NCBI RefSeq assembly: GCF_040807025.1
Contig: NC_090947.1
Location: forward strand, 4,712,001-4,776,000
DNA: 64,000 bases
Source: Struthio camelus
Taxonomy: Eukaryota; Chordata; Aves; Struthioniformes; Struthionidae
Reading direction: 5' to 3'
Shown here: piece by piece, positions 51,644 through 60,419 of the stretch
Numbering within the stretch: position 1 is the stretch's first letter
Layout: each line of letters begins with the position of its first letter
Translations under genes and position numbers: made by a program
The notes under the pieces: model-generated
The model's database searches: none
What the model saw: only the letters and a program-made list of their open reading frames with translations
Told to the model about the DNA's origin: nothing

Positions 51644-52679
51644 CTGCGGTGGCGAGAAAGGGACGGTTACGACGGGGACGGTGCCACCGCGCGAAGCGTC
51701 GTCCCCCCCCCGGCAAACGGGTGAGCCCGCTTACCTCTTTCTTGGCCGTTTCCAGCTTGTGCAGCCAGTGGCGCAGCTTCCCGGAGGGCTGATGCGCGGG
51801 AGCCTCGCCGGCCAGCTGCAAAGCGAGAGCCTCGGTGAGGCCGCGGCGGGCAGCGCCGGGTCCCAGGGAGATGGGTTTTTTGGGGAGGGTGGGAGGATAC
51901 TCACGCAGCCCCGCAGGTCTTCCCGGGCTTGGGCGAGGAAAGCCAGCGGCCGCGGGTGGGTCTCGGCCAGGCCGGGCTCCTCCAGGCGCCCCAGGACGGC
52001 CGTGACGAGGTCCAGCTCGGCCTCCGCCAGCACGACGCGGTCGGGCACCTGCGGGCGGCAGCATCTCCGTCAGCCCCGGAGAACTGATTCGCTCTTCCCC
52101 AGGCTGCGCAAGCTGCCGGCGGCGGGGACCGGCGGCTGGGAGGCGCGAGCTGGAGAGGCGGTAGCCCCTTTGGATAGCCCTTTTTTTTTTTTTTTTAATA
52201 TTTTTTTGTCCTCTCCTTACCGACAGCTCTGCCGTGCTCCATTTGCGGTGGAAAAGCCTGGCGTTGCATTTTCGGTCCGACAGCAGCATGGTCACCTCCT
52301 GGGAGCGCGCAAAGGGGAGAGAGAGAGGCGGCTTTAAAAAAAAAAAAAAGAAAAACCAAAACCGAACGGCGCCTCGCGAAAGGTGAGTTTGGAGGGGCCG
52401 GCGCGCCACGCGGGTCGCACTGGCGAGGCCCCCGAGCCGACCCCCCCCCCAAAAAAAATAAAACAAAAAAAAACAAAAAAAACCCCCCAACCCCAGGCGG
52501 TCGATACTCACAAACTGCTCCTTCATTTTTCGGACGGCCTTCAGCTCGGAGGGCAGGAGGAAGCGGTACTTGGAGAGGCCGCAGCCCCTCCGCGGGGCGT
52601 CCCGGGGAAAGGCGCCCGCCAGGCTGCCCGCCAGGGCCAGCAGCAGCAGCAGCAGCGCTCGGCATCCGGCGCGTCGCAT
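51527..52679 (-). CDS. IFNL3: IFNL, type III interferon (interferon lambda), complete
   Basis: Secreted class II cytokine that signals through IFNLR1/IL10RB to JAK-STAT and induces antiviral genes, mainly at epithelia. Five coding exons (52512-52679, 52221-52298, 51905-52048, 51735-51815, 51527-51643) give 195 residues, and all four introns are phase 0, the pattern of this family. Residues 1 to about 23 form a Leu-rich signal peptide. Conserved blocks follow: LSKYRFLLPSELKAVRKMKE, RKCNARLFHRKW, AELDLVTAVL, HQPSGKLRHWLHKLETAKKE, and a C-terminal helix AGCLEASAILHLFQVLSDLK. Six mature cysteines are present (33, 67, 130, 162, 180, 187); the last pair is seven apart, as in human IFN-lambda. No N-glycosylation sequon is seen. 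Avian members are named IFNL3 or IFNL. After the final cysteine there are eight residues, SSPPPAVI, more than I recall for chicken. The identification is firm; the symbol's number is only convention. Confidence 0.95.
51735..51815 (-). CDS. IFNL3: IFNL coding exon 4
   Basis: Acceptor CTTTGCAG, donor AAAGAG|GTAAGCGG. It encodes 27 residues, LAGEAPAHQPSGKLRHWLHK then LETAKKE; the SGKLRHWL block is the most recognisable avian IFNL signature. Confidence 0.95.
51905..52048 (-). CDS. IFNL3: IFNL coding exon 3
   Basis: Acceptor CCGCAG before GTGCCCGAC, donor GGCTGC|GTGAGTATCC. It encodes 48 residues from VPDRVVLAEAELDLVTAVLG to PLAFLAQAREDLRGC, ending at cysteine 130. Confidence 0.95.
52221..52298 (-). 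CDS. IFNL3: IFNL coding exon 2
   Basis: Acceptor CGCTCCCAG, donor CTGTCG|GTAAGGAG. It encodes 26 residues, EVTMLLSDRKCNARLFHRKW then STAELS, including mature cysteine 67. Confidence 0.95.
52512..52679 (-). CDS. IFNL3: IFNL coding exon 1
   Basis: ATG at 52677-52679 in context GCGAAAATGC, with donor CAGTTT|GTGAGTATCG. It encodes 56 residues: the signal peptide (MRRAGCRALLLLLLALAGSL) and the mature N-terminus through helix A (KAVRKMKEQF). Cleavage is likely just before AFPRD. Confidence 0.93.
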
Positions 52680-52705
52680 TTTCGCCTAGGCAAACTGAAG
52701 TGGGG

Positions 52706-52862
52706 ACTGCGGACATCAGCCAACAAATAATAGTAATTAAAATCAGCCAAAGAAATAATAATAATTAAAAAAAAAAAAAAAAGCAAGCACGCGGGGACGG
52801 AGGCGGCTCCGGGCTTACCTAGGCGCGTGGCAGCTGGCTCGCGGCGCTGCTCGGGTTGCCTC
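52706..52862 (-). other. IFNL3: IFNL 5' UTR with probable UTR intron (52707-52818)
   Basis: Downstream of the TATA box a good donor (GCGCCTAG|GTAAGCCC) ends a short first exon at 52819. A T-rich stretch then leads to acceptor GTCCGCAG with exon start 52706 (alternative 52694), shortly before the ATG. Human IFNL2/3 also have an extra first exon. The splice is inferred from signals only. Confidence 0.5.
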
Positions 52863-52886
52863 CGCGCTCTGCCCCATCCTACCCGC

Positions 52887-52894
52887 TTTTTATA
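52887..52894 (-). promoter_or_regulatory. IFNL3: IFNL TATA box
   Basis: TATAAAAA on the minus strand in an otherwise GC-rich region, predicting a start near 52860. This fits the short first UTR exon. Confidence 0.75.
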
Positions 52895-52974
52895 CGGCCC
52901 GCCGGCGAGGAGCAGAGCGAAACAGGCTGGCGCTTTCGGGTGGTGAGGAAAATCCACCGGGCGCCCTGCGTCTG

Positions 52975-52992
52975 GAAACGGGAAAGCGAAAG
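52975..52992 (+). promoter_or_regulatory. IFNL3: ISRE / IRF element of IFNL promoter
   Basis: The plus strand reads GAAACGGGAAAGCGAAAG, which includes a perfect GAAANNGAAA ISRE core (GAAAGCGAAA, 52982-52991) and a third GAAA repeat. It lies about 90 bp upstream of the TATA box, where virus-responsive IRF3/7 sites are found in interferon genes. Confidence 0.7.
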
Positions 52993-52999
52993 CGGCGGA

Positions 53000-53008
53000 G
53001 GGAATCCC
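53000..53008. promoter_or_regulatory. IFNL3: kappaB-like site of IFNL promoter
   Basis: GGGAATCCC, with the minus strand reading CGGGATTCCC, one base off the classic ten-base kappaB sequence. It lies 8 bp beyond the ISRE. Adjacent IRF and NF-kappaB sites are typical of type III interferon promoters. Confidence 0.65.
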
Positions 53009-53044
53009 GGGGCCGGCAGGCGCGGCCGGCGCGGCGCGCAGGTG

Positions 53045-53089
<45 letters not shown>
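53045..53089. repeat. (TGC)15 trinucleotide repeat upstream of IFNL
   Basis: Fifteen uninterrupted TGC units (CAG/GCA on the IFNL strand), followed by interrupted GCTGCTGCCGCCGCC. The repeat starts 36 bp beyond the kappaB-like site. Confidence 0.95.
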
Positions 53090-53090
<1 letters not shown>

Positions 53091-53099
53091 GCTGCTGCC

Positions 53100-55940
53100 G
53101 CCGCCGGCTCCCGCGCGCGAGGCACCCTCAAAACATCAGTAATTAAATAAAACCCGAGGCCGCAAGGCGGGGGCCGGTTTCCTTCGCTCGGGGCTTAGTT
53201 CGAGGCAGCGGCGCACAGATTTCGGAGAAGAGTGGTTTTTTTTTTTTTTTAAACGCGGGGCAGCTCGTTCCCGTCAAGCGCGAGAAGAAAAGGCGCAAGC
53301 GGCCGCGCCGTGGGCACGCGAGCGAGACGCAGCGCCCGTAACGAACTCGGCGAAATCCTCCCCGGCTAGGGGGAAAAGAAAAAAACCCAAAAACAAAAAT
53401 AAATCAATCTTTCGGCCCCTTTCAGCGAGGGCCGTGCCGGGGCGAGCTCAGCCCGAGCGGCGCGACGCCGCGCGGTCCCCCTCGACGCGGGGAGTTGGGT
53501 CCGGCCGCCGCAAGGGCTGCAAACTGCCCGGGTATCCCAGCCAGATGTTTGCACCTGGCTCTCCACCAGCCCGATCCTGACCCGCCGGTGCCGAGCTGAC
53601 CCCCGGCAAAGGTTTCTCCCCGGCTGGACGTATCCTCGCCAGCCGTCGTGTCGGCACCTGGCTGGCCACCGCCTCGGAGGCCGCCGGGACCTGGCGGGCG
53701 GCGTGGCCGGAGAAGGTGCAGCCAGTGCCTTGCGCGTCGGCTCTTGTGCAGAAAGCACTTGGGGGGGGGGGGTTTGCTAAGCCTTTTCGCTGCATCAGCT
53801 GTGCCGTCCCGGTGGGCGGCATCGTACCCTCCCGCTGCACCCTGCTGAGCTCTTCTTTTCTCCAGGAGGGCGTTTTGGGACCTCAGGGTCTCCTTTTCCA
53901 CCACCCCGGAGCAAGAAATGCCAAGGGTGCAGGAGATCCAGGATGCGGAAAGGAAAGTGAAAGCGGGCAGGGCTGGTGGCAGAGGCGGGGGGTTCGCTAC
54001 CCAAGCCGGAGCCGAGGCAATCCCTGGTGACTCATCCGGCATCCAGCGGGCGTTCGCGGCACCACGCGAGCAGCTGGGAAACGCTGGGCTTGGGCGGACG
54101 TAAAGGCTTTGGCCGCAAGCCCAGCCGTCACGGCAAGGATGAGCCAAGATCACTTCGTCACCGCCGCTTGAGCAGGTCACCTCAAGATGCCAAAAAGAAA
54201 AAAAAAATAATGGAGAGGGAAAAAAAAGAAAGAAAAGGAAAAAAAAATGCAAAAAAAACCCCACCCTCACATCCCTCCAGAACCAAACCAGTCCCTGGGT
54301 CATTGGTGCGATGTGGGCCATGCATGGGAGCCCACCCCAAGGTCTCCGGGAGCCGGCGATGGGCTGTGGAGGCTGCAGGCAGCCCCGGTGGCAGGATGGT
54401 CCAGCCTACAGAGAGCGACCAACGCAGAGCTATCCCACGGCAGACTTTGGGCCGAGGATGGAAACACCACACCCGTGCGGAGTCTACCAAAGGGGTAAGT
54501 CCAGGACGCAAGCTGGCGTGTTAGAGGCCAGCAACACTGTGAGGCGCAGCCGGCTCGAGCCTGCAGCGCTTTCCCACCGTTCAGCGTCTGCAACCGGTGG
54601 CAAGCGCGCTTCCAGCTTGGTTTGCCCCATCGCGAGCGCTGGGCGGGAGCAAAGCGGCGGGGGCTGCCCCTGGCCAGCTTTACCATGCAACGCCTGGCGT
54701 TACGGCCCGCACGCTTCCTTGCTTCGGGAAGAGGGGGACTTCCCTTAGCCTGGGCAAGCGGCTCCTTTTAGGCCAGGCTGCTTCACCCAGAGTAATCATG
54801 GGCAGGCAGAGACCTCTAGTGCTCCCTCAGGAGATGACAAGCCACCAGCTGTGTCCTCACCCATGAAGGCATCTGCAAAGCTTCCAGCCCCCACCACCCT
54901 CCCTCTGCTTCTTCTATGGACTTGGGCCACCCCAATCTCACTCATGTCGTCCTCAACAGGGGAAGCAGGCTGGCAGAGGCTGCTCAGCCTCTGAAGACAT
55001 GGCTGATGCCCCATCTCCTCTTTTCCTGGGGGAAAGAATCCCACATGCCCCCGAGGAACATAGGTCTGAGGGGCAGAGGCAGCAAGTCTGGTTTCTTCAA
55101 TGATGCAACGAACTAATCAGCTCTAAGAGGATGACCACACAGCCCTGGCCAGCCCTCACCGTGGCAGCCTTCTCGTCCAAGGTAGGACTTACAGGAAAGG
55201 GAAGTGTACCTGCAGAGGCTGGGCCTCAACTACAAATCTCTCAAAAGCAAACAGGAGATGACCTGCACCAATTTGCTCCTGGCTTTGAAAGGCCTTGCCT
55301 GCCTCTGTTTGCCCCTCGCTGAAACGCAGCTGTTATCTCGAGCTCGCGGAGCGGATGGAAGATAATGCAGTGCATGGGCTGGTGCACCAAGCATGTAAAT
55401 ATGTGCGTCAAGCTGGGTCTTAGCCCCATTGCCATCCTGTACCTTACCAGCATGATGCCAACATGCTCTCACAAGAAAGGCGCCCAGTCTAACATCGATA
55501 TCTCCCCTTTACTGACAAAGTTACAGCTGATGCTCACGCAAGTGTTGCGGTCTTATGCATCTTGCTGGTAAGCACCCGTCTCTAGCATCAGTCATAACAC
55601 TGAGAACCATATATCCACAATATTCACCCCCAAAACTATCCTTATTCCTGTAATTTGGTTGACTAGATGAGGTCTGCACTGAAGCAGATGTCACCACTAC
55701 AGTGTTTGTGCCTGGGGTGAGACTTTCTGTAAAGCTGCAGGGTGCCAGCACACTAGGGTAAGAAGGAAGCGTAATTATTCGGGATATTGGCCAGCACAAC
55801 GCTGAAACTGGCTTTTCCCTCACTTTCTGCAGAGATGCACACTAATACCTGCCTACTTCGTAAAGCGAAAGGGCAGTGAGGTCCCAGGGTGAACGATGGC
55901 CATGAAGCGTGATTATTTTAAGCCAGAAGGTGCTACCCAG
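53100..55940. other. GC-rich intergenic region between methyltransferase and IFNL
   Basis: No supported gene. The left half is strongly GC-rich, so long open frames occur on both strands (53422-54321 minus, 53976-54524 plus), with no recognisable domain and low-complexity content. G12 lies at 53761-53772. Distal IFNL control elements could lie here, but I cannot name any. Confidence 0.55.
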
Positions 55941-55968
55941 CCTCTGTTAAAAAGGAACTAGACACAGC

Positions 55969-55974
55969 TTTATT
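55969..55974 (-). terminator. Methyltransferase polyadenylation signal (candidate)
   Basis: AATAAA on the minus strand about 325 nt after the stop codon. It is the closest canonical signal I noticed. Confidence 0.5.
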
Positions 55975-56299
55975 TTTCAACTTTTTTTTTTTTTTAATTG
56001 TGCAAGAAAATCAGTGAGTTTCTCAGCTACAGTTGTGACACTCAGCCCTAGCACAATCTGAAACTGGTGGCTTCCAGTGGCAGTACTGGGCAGGACAAGG
56101 CTGTCTCTTCAAGCAGGCACCACAGAAAGGCTGCTATGGACTAAGAGCAGACATTACACCCATGTCTACTTTCCACAGAAGATTAAAATTTTAATCACAA
56201 AAAAGAAAAAAAAAAAGCACCAATCTTTCCCAAGGAATATGAGTGGTTGCAATCAGGCTATTATCTCCTTCAACCAGCCGAAGGTGAAGGGTTTTCCTT

Positions 56300-56390
56300 T
56301 CACGGTCCCTTGTACCCTAGGATGCAGACGTGCCTTACCCAGAACTCCAGCGGGGTTTCCCGAGAGGAAACTCCCATCGTGTCCAGGAAC
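56300..56390 (-). CDS. Methyltransferase last coding exon and stop
   Basis: Acceptor CTTGTTTCAG, TGA stop at 56300-56302. It encodes (R)FLDTMGVSSRETPLEFW then VRHVCILGYKGP, matching the family's MGVSS...E C-terminal block. Confidence 0.9.
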
Positions 56391-59197
56391 CTGAAACAAG
56401 AAGCAGAGGATGGGTCTCACTATGTCCAGCCAGATCCTGCTCCCATAAGATGTGGAATGACATTCGCAGCCAGAGATGGACCTGCTCTACCTAAAGCTCC
56501 TCCAAAGCACCGAGAGTTTGATCAGAGATGCAGGAGGCAGCGTTGCATCTAATGGCCTATGCACAAGGGTTGTTCTGCTCTGTAAACAGATTAACGTGCC
56601 CTAGGGATGCCTGCCCTTCCCTTGCTTGCTTTGTAGAAGGCCCTATGGCTGAAATAGCACCACATATCAGTTATGGAAGCAATCAAGGTTTTGGGGTTTT
56701 TTTGTTTGTTTGTTTTTTTCCTTTTGCTAATCAATTAAGTTTCTCAGCCTCGCATCTCAGAGACCTATGATATGAAACTGAGATGGTTGCACCAGAGCAA
56801 GAACGCCGTCCAGCTACATGGACTAACTCGACTGACTTAAACTGAGGTTAATAGTGCTGTGAGCAGCTGAGGATCTGATGTTTAAAGTCTCTGCCAACTA
56901 TCCATCCAGAACTGAAGGGAAGGAGCGAATGCGTTACTGTAACGGTCACTTCTAGTTTTGAAGGGCTCATGGTGGCCTCTCTCTTCATTCAGTACATAAG
57001 AGGGGCTCTTCCACGTGCTGCTTATTTTCCTAGGCAGTTTTTACCTCTTTTCAGTTTCTTGGAGGAGAGTTTTTGCAGCTTCAGGCTCATTCTTCATGTA
57101 AACTTGATATGGAGAGACAGACTCAAAGTAACCAACCACACCAGCAACTGTCATAGGAATTTTATCAAAGATGTCAGTGATTCTAGAAAGGAAGCAGAAG
57201 AAGAAAGGAGCATTGGCAAATTAGATCTCAAAGGCAGCGGAATAAGGATGACCACAGACTAAGGTGCTGGTGACTAAAACTCATGACATAATCAGATGAT
57301 GCCATCTCTTGGACCTCTAGCAATTATGGTATTTGATGAGTCAGCAGCTATAATGGATAAGCTGCTGGAGAAGCCAGCAGGTACCAGCTAACAGGTGGTC
57401 TAGTCACCCCTGACACATTCCTGATCCCCCTTTGTCAACGTGCTCTCCTCCTCGCCTCTTCCCCTCTCTCCACTCGTGGTGCTACACCTAGAACTTTCTC
57501 ACCTCTTCTTGTCTTGAAATGGCAAGGCCTCAAATATCTCTTTGTAGTCTTCCAAGACGTGCTTTACTCTACTATGCGAGTACTTAAAAATCACGTCCCT
57601 GGTCTGGAAAAAGAGAAGAGATTAAAAACAAAACCACTTAAAGCTCTCAGCCTTCACTTCTAAACTCAGGCTTTCTTGGCCCTAATGCACATCTGAGGCG
57701 CACACACACACTCACTCTACCCCCCCGTATTTAAAATTCACCATGGTTTTGTGCAGCATCAAGATCTTAGGATACTATTTTATAGGCTCCTGTCCTCCTC
57801 CCTACACTGTTATTCATAACAAAGTCTCTTTCTGATGAGTTGCTAAAATACACTTGGACAAGAAACGTCACAAAAAAGTGACTATTTTAAAACAGCTTCT
57901 ATTTTGCATTATTTTCACAGTGATCAGGGCTACAGGAAAAGTCTCCTTGAAGATACCCTCCATCAGATTGTTCTCTATCTTCCAGTGAAACCAAAGCCAA
58001 AGGACATGCAGCAGTGGCTGCCCTGTCCTCAGTCATGAGCAGGATAAAGGTGAGGAGCAGATGGATGCAGGCAACAGCTGTTCTTGAGCCTCTCCTCACA
58101 TCCCTGAGCCCGTTGCTTCTCCTCTCTACAGCTAAGTAGCTGCTGTATGTTCCTCCCTGCCCAGATCTGAGGTTTAGGTTTCACTGCCTCACCTCTCTGA
58201 AGATCTGCGTCAGCTTTTCGGAGCAGTTTCCATAGCGCAGACTCATGTCCACGGTGTAGGTGCTAAGAGCCACACAACCACGCGGCTTGACAACACGATT
58301 TGCTTCTTTCATGAACTTCTCAATATCAAACCAGTGAGCGGCTGTAAATGAAGTAAGGAGGTCCACTGAGCCATCTTCAAATGGCAGCTCCTCTGCAGGG
58401 CACACACTGGAAGGGAGAAGGAGAAAAAGCAACATTTAATACTGAAATTAGTAAGCAGGACATGAAGCCAGTGGACTTTTTCTGGAGTTTGACCCAACTC
58501 TCTGCCCAGGATATAGGGCCACAGCTACTCTAAGTCTTGGATAATGCATGTTCACACTAGGAATCGCCGTCACCTTCCCCAGACAGAAGTGAGACACTTT
58601 CTGCATGAGATGTGTAAGAAGGAGCTCTGCTCAGAAATAATTTCCCTTGCTGTCCTATTAGCAGAGCACCAGCCGGCACCAGCCCCACTTGCAAAGCACC
58701 GCTTTTGCGCAAGGACCTGAATTTTCCGTGCACGACACTTACAGGTAAGACACGTTGGGAAGGGAGGGCGCATCCCTGGCCTCTTGGATCTGAGCTTCGC
58801 TGATGTCCGATCCCACCACCTTCTTGAAATGCTCTGCCAGGAAGCGAGTGCCTTGTCCTGACCCGCAGCCCACGTCCACTACCAGTTCGATGGTGTTTGT
58901 CCTCTGAAGCAGGGAGATTACAGTATATCCTGCAGAAAGGCTCTCGGATGCCCATATTTTCCACCACCCCAGTCATCACCAGGGTGTCCTGCTTAATTAT
59001 TTCTCCCTGCGGTACCGCCCAAGCCAACATCCCCAGCGGGGGTAAGGAAACCTCATCTTCCCCCAAAATCTGGCAAGACCGCTTACCTTTTCCTTCAGGT
59101 AGGAGAGGATGGTTTGCTGCAGTTCTTTGCCAGGAGCAAACCTGTATTTCTGATAGACCGCTGCATGTCCTTTCCCTTCAAACAGCTGCGTGGCCAT
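56300..59197 (-). CDS. Class I SAM-dependent methyltransferase (Methyltransf_11 type), complete
   Basis: Six coding exons (59087-59197, 58743-58903, 58193-58406, 57503-57603, 57045-57182, 56300-56390) join in frame to 271 residues. The protein begins MATQLFEGKGHAAVYQKYRF, as in vertebrate proteins annotated 'putative methyltransferase DDB_G0268948-like'. The SAM-binding motif I is VVDVGCGSGQGTRF (residues 45-58), the acidic residue at the end of strand 2 is Asp70 in VVGSDIS, and the post-motif region is PAEELPFEDGSVDLLTSFTA (94-113). The C-terminus is FLDTMGVSSRETPLEFW and then VRHVCILGYKGP. No signal peptide or membrane segment is seen, so it is probably cytosolic. The substrate is unknown; the family also resembles trans-aconitate and sterol-type small-molecule methyltransferases. 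It reads towards IFNL on the same strand. The family call is firm; I know of no established gene symbol. Confidence 0.92.
57045..57182 (-). CDS. Methyltransferase exon 5 of the coding set
   Basis: Acceptor CCTTTCTAG, donor AAAAGAG|GTAAAAAC. It encodes ITDIFDKIPMTVAGVVGYFE, continues SVSPYQVYMKNEPEAAKTLL, and ends QETEK. Confidence 0.93.
57503..57603 (-). CDS. Methyltransferase exon 4 of the coding set
   Basis: Acceptor TTTTTCCAG, donor AAGAAGAG|GTGAGAAA. It encodes TRDVIFKYSHSRVKHVLEDY and then KEIFEALPFQDKK. Confidence 0.92.
58193..58406 (-). CDS. Methyltransferase exon, core fold
   Basis: Acceptor CCCTTCCAG, donor AGAGAG|GTGAGGCA. It encodes 71 residues, including AEELPFEDGSVDLLTSFTAA, HWFDIEKFMKEANRVVKPRG and SLRYGNCSEKLTQIFRE. 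Confidence 0.95.
58743..58903 (-). CDS. Methyltransferase exon, SAM-binding motif I
   Basis: Acceptor CTGCTTCAG, donor TACCT|GTAAGTG. It encodes RTNTIELVVDVGCGSGQGTR, continues to the VVGSDIS acidic loop and ends NVSY plus two bases. Confidence 0.94.
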
Positions 59198-59215
59198 GCT
59201 TGAGGGACTTGGCAC
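59087..59215 (-). CDS. Methyltransferase exon with start codon
   Basis: Acceptor CCTCGCAG|GTGCC (first base 59215), ATG at 59195-59197, donor GAAAAG|GTAAGCGG. It encodes 37 residues ending LSYLKEK. The frame is open upstream to the acceptor (VPSPSS), but the ATG gives the family's usual N-terminus. Confidence 0.92.
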
Positions 59216-59974
59216 CTGCGAGGAGGAAGTCCGCCTGGTTGGTCACACTAGCTATATGTCCAGGTTCCTCCCACCGGGCAGATCCATTGTTAAAGTGTAA
59301 CATTGGAAGGGCATTACAGGAAGACTTTGCACTCACGGCACAGCATGAGAAAGTGCACTTTGCTTTCCCAGTACCTGGACTGCAAGAACAAGCTGCGTGC
59401 AGAAGTGGAGCGGCAGCATTTGAGAAGGAAAAACTCGCTAGTATTTTAAATGCTTCCTCTCCTTTCTCCTATTTTTTTTCCCCCCTGGAGAGGGAAAGGG
59501 AGAAGCCAAAAAAAACCAAAAAGCCACCACCATCACAGCTGGAGTGCCAGTAACTTTATAGGACCTGGCAGAGTGGTGGTGGTGGGGCGGGGGGGGGGGC
59601 AGGACACATCCTAAACTAACAGCAGGAAAACTCACGTGGACGTTGCTTTCACATGCATACAGAGTGCACAACCCTACTCTGCTTACTTAGGAATTTAATC
59701 CCTCCCCTATCTGTTAAAAAACAAAAAAAAACAAACAAAAAAAAGAAATCACATGGTCCATCCAGGCAGGGGTCCATCAAACTCAGGGCCAGCAGTTCCT
59801 GGTCCATCTCTTTTTAGTAAGATAACATCTTACACTGGAAGCATCTCTCTATCCTGTTTATCTCAGCAACCAAGCAGGCATTTCCCATGACAACGGCAGC
59901 TCCAGGATCTGGAAAATCTGCCGGAAATGTTCTCGGCCATGTTTTATGGTCACCCACAGCACCCTCACACTCAC

Positions 59975-60060
59975 GGAGACGCGGCGAATGAGTTGGATAA
60001 GAGGATATAACCAATGGGAAGAGCCTCGAGTGACACGCGAGTATATATTACTCGCACATC
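59975..60060 (-). promoter_or_regulatory. Alternative TATA-type promoter and first exon
   Basis: The minus strand shows a TATATA element within a perfect 19-bp palindrome (60037-60055) and, further along, a donor TCTCC|GTGAGTGTG with exon end 59975. Read on the plus strand, the same area has CCAAT at about 60011 followed by the TATA element 30 bp later, so direction is ambiguous. Confidence 0.35.
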
Positions 60061-60310
60061 CTGCGCTGCAGGAGCCAAAATAGGAAGCGGGTTAGCTAGC
60101 TCAGGATTAAAATATTAACAGCAGGGAATATCAGCCCTAGCTCATGCGGCTGAAGCCTGCTGGGGAGGAAAGGCGCTTGGGGAGGTCTTCTCCAAGCAGC
60201 TGGGCCACCCCACCGCCTCCGAGACCCTCACACCAGCAGCATCTCTTTGCCGCTGCTGGCCACGTCCCCGCAGCGGGGACCCGCCGCCTCCGCGCCCAGC
60301 GATACTCACA

Positions 60311-60400
60311 ACGCCGGCAGCTCCTGCCACCACCTTGCGTGCAGCTCCGGGGCCCGCTGCTAGCTCAGGCACGCTTGCAGGTGTTCAGGGGCCACCGCGG
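60311..60400 (-). other. Candidate non-coding first exon of the methyltransferase (CpG-rich)
   Basis: A strong donor, GGCGTT|GTGAGTATCG, puts an exon end at 60310 inside a small GC-rich region (about 60140-60600). It could splice to the acceptor at 59216. An alternative first exon is described for 59975-60015. The 5' limit is unknown. Confidence 0.4.
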
Positions 60401-60419
60401 GGCCTGGAAGGGACAAGGG

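Noticed and set aside
51585-52679. A single 364-codon minus-strand frame across the IFNL gene
   Set aside because: It starts at the IFNL ATG but reads through introns 1 and 2 and passes exon 3 out of frame. The spliced model with consensus sites explains the conserved blocks.
52541-53131. 196-codon minus-strand frame with a long Ala run
   Set aside because: It is a translation of the CTG repeat and the IFNL promoter and first exon in another frame.
53422-54321. 299-codon minus-strand frame upstream of IFNL
   Set aside because: It contains low-complexity Phe and Gly/Pro/Arg stretches from homopolymers, has no family resemblance, and lies in GC-rich DNA where stops are rare.
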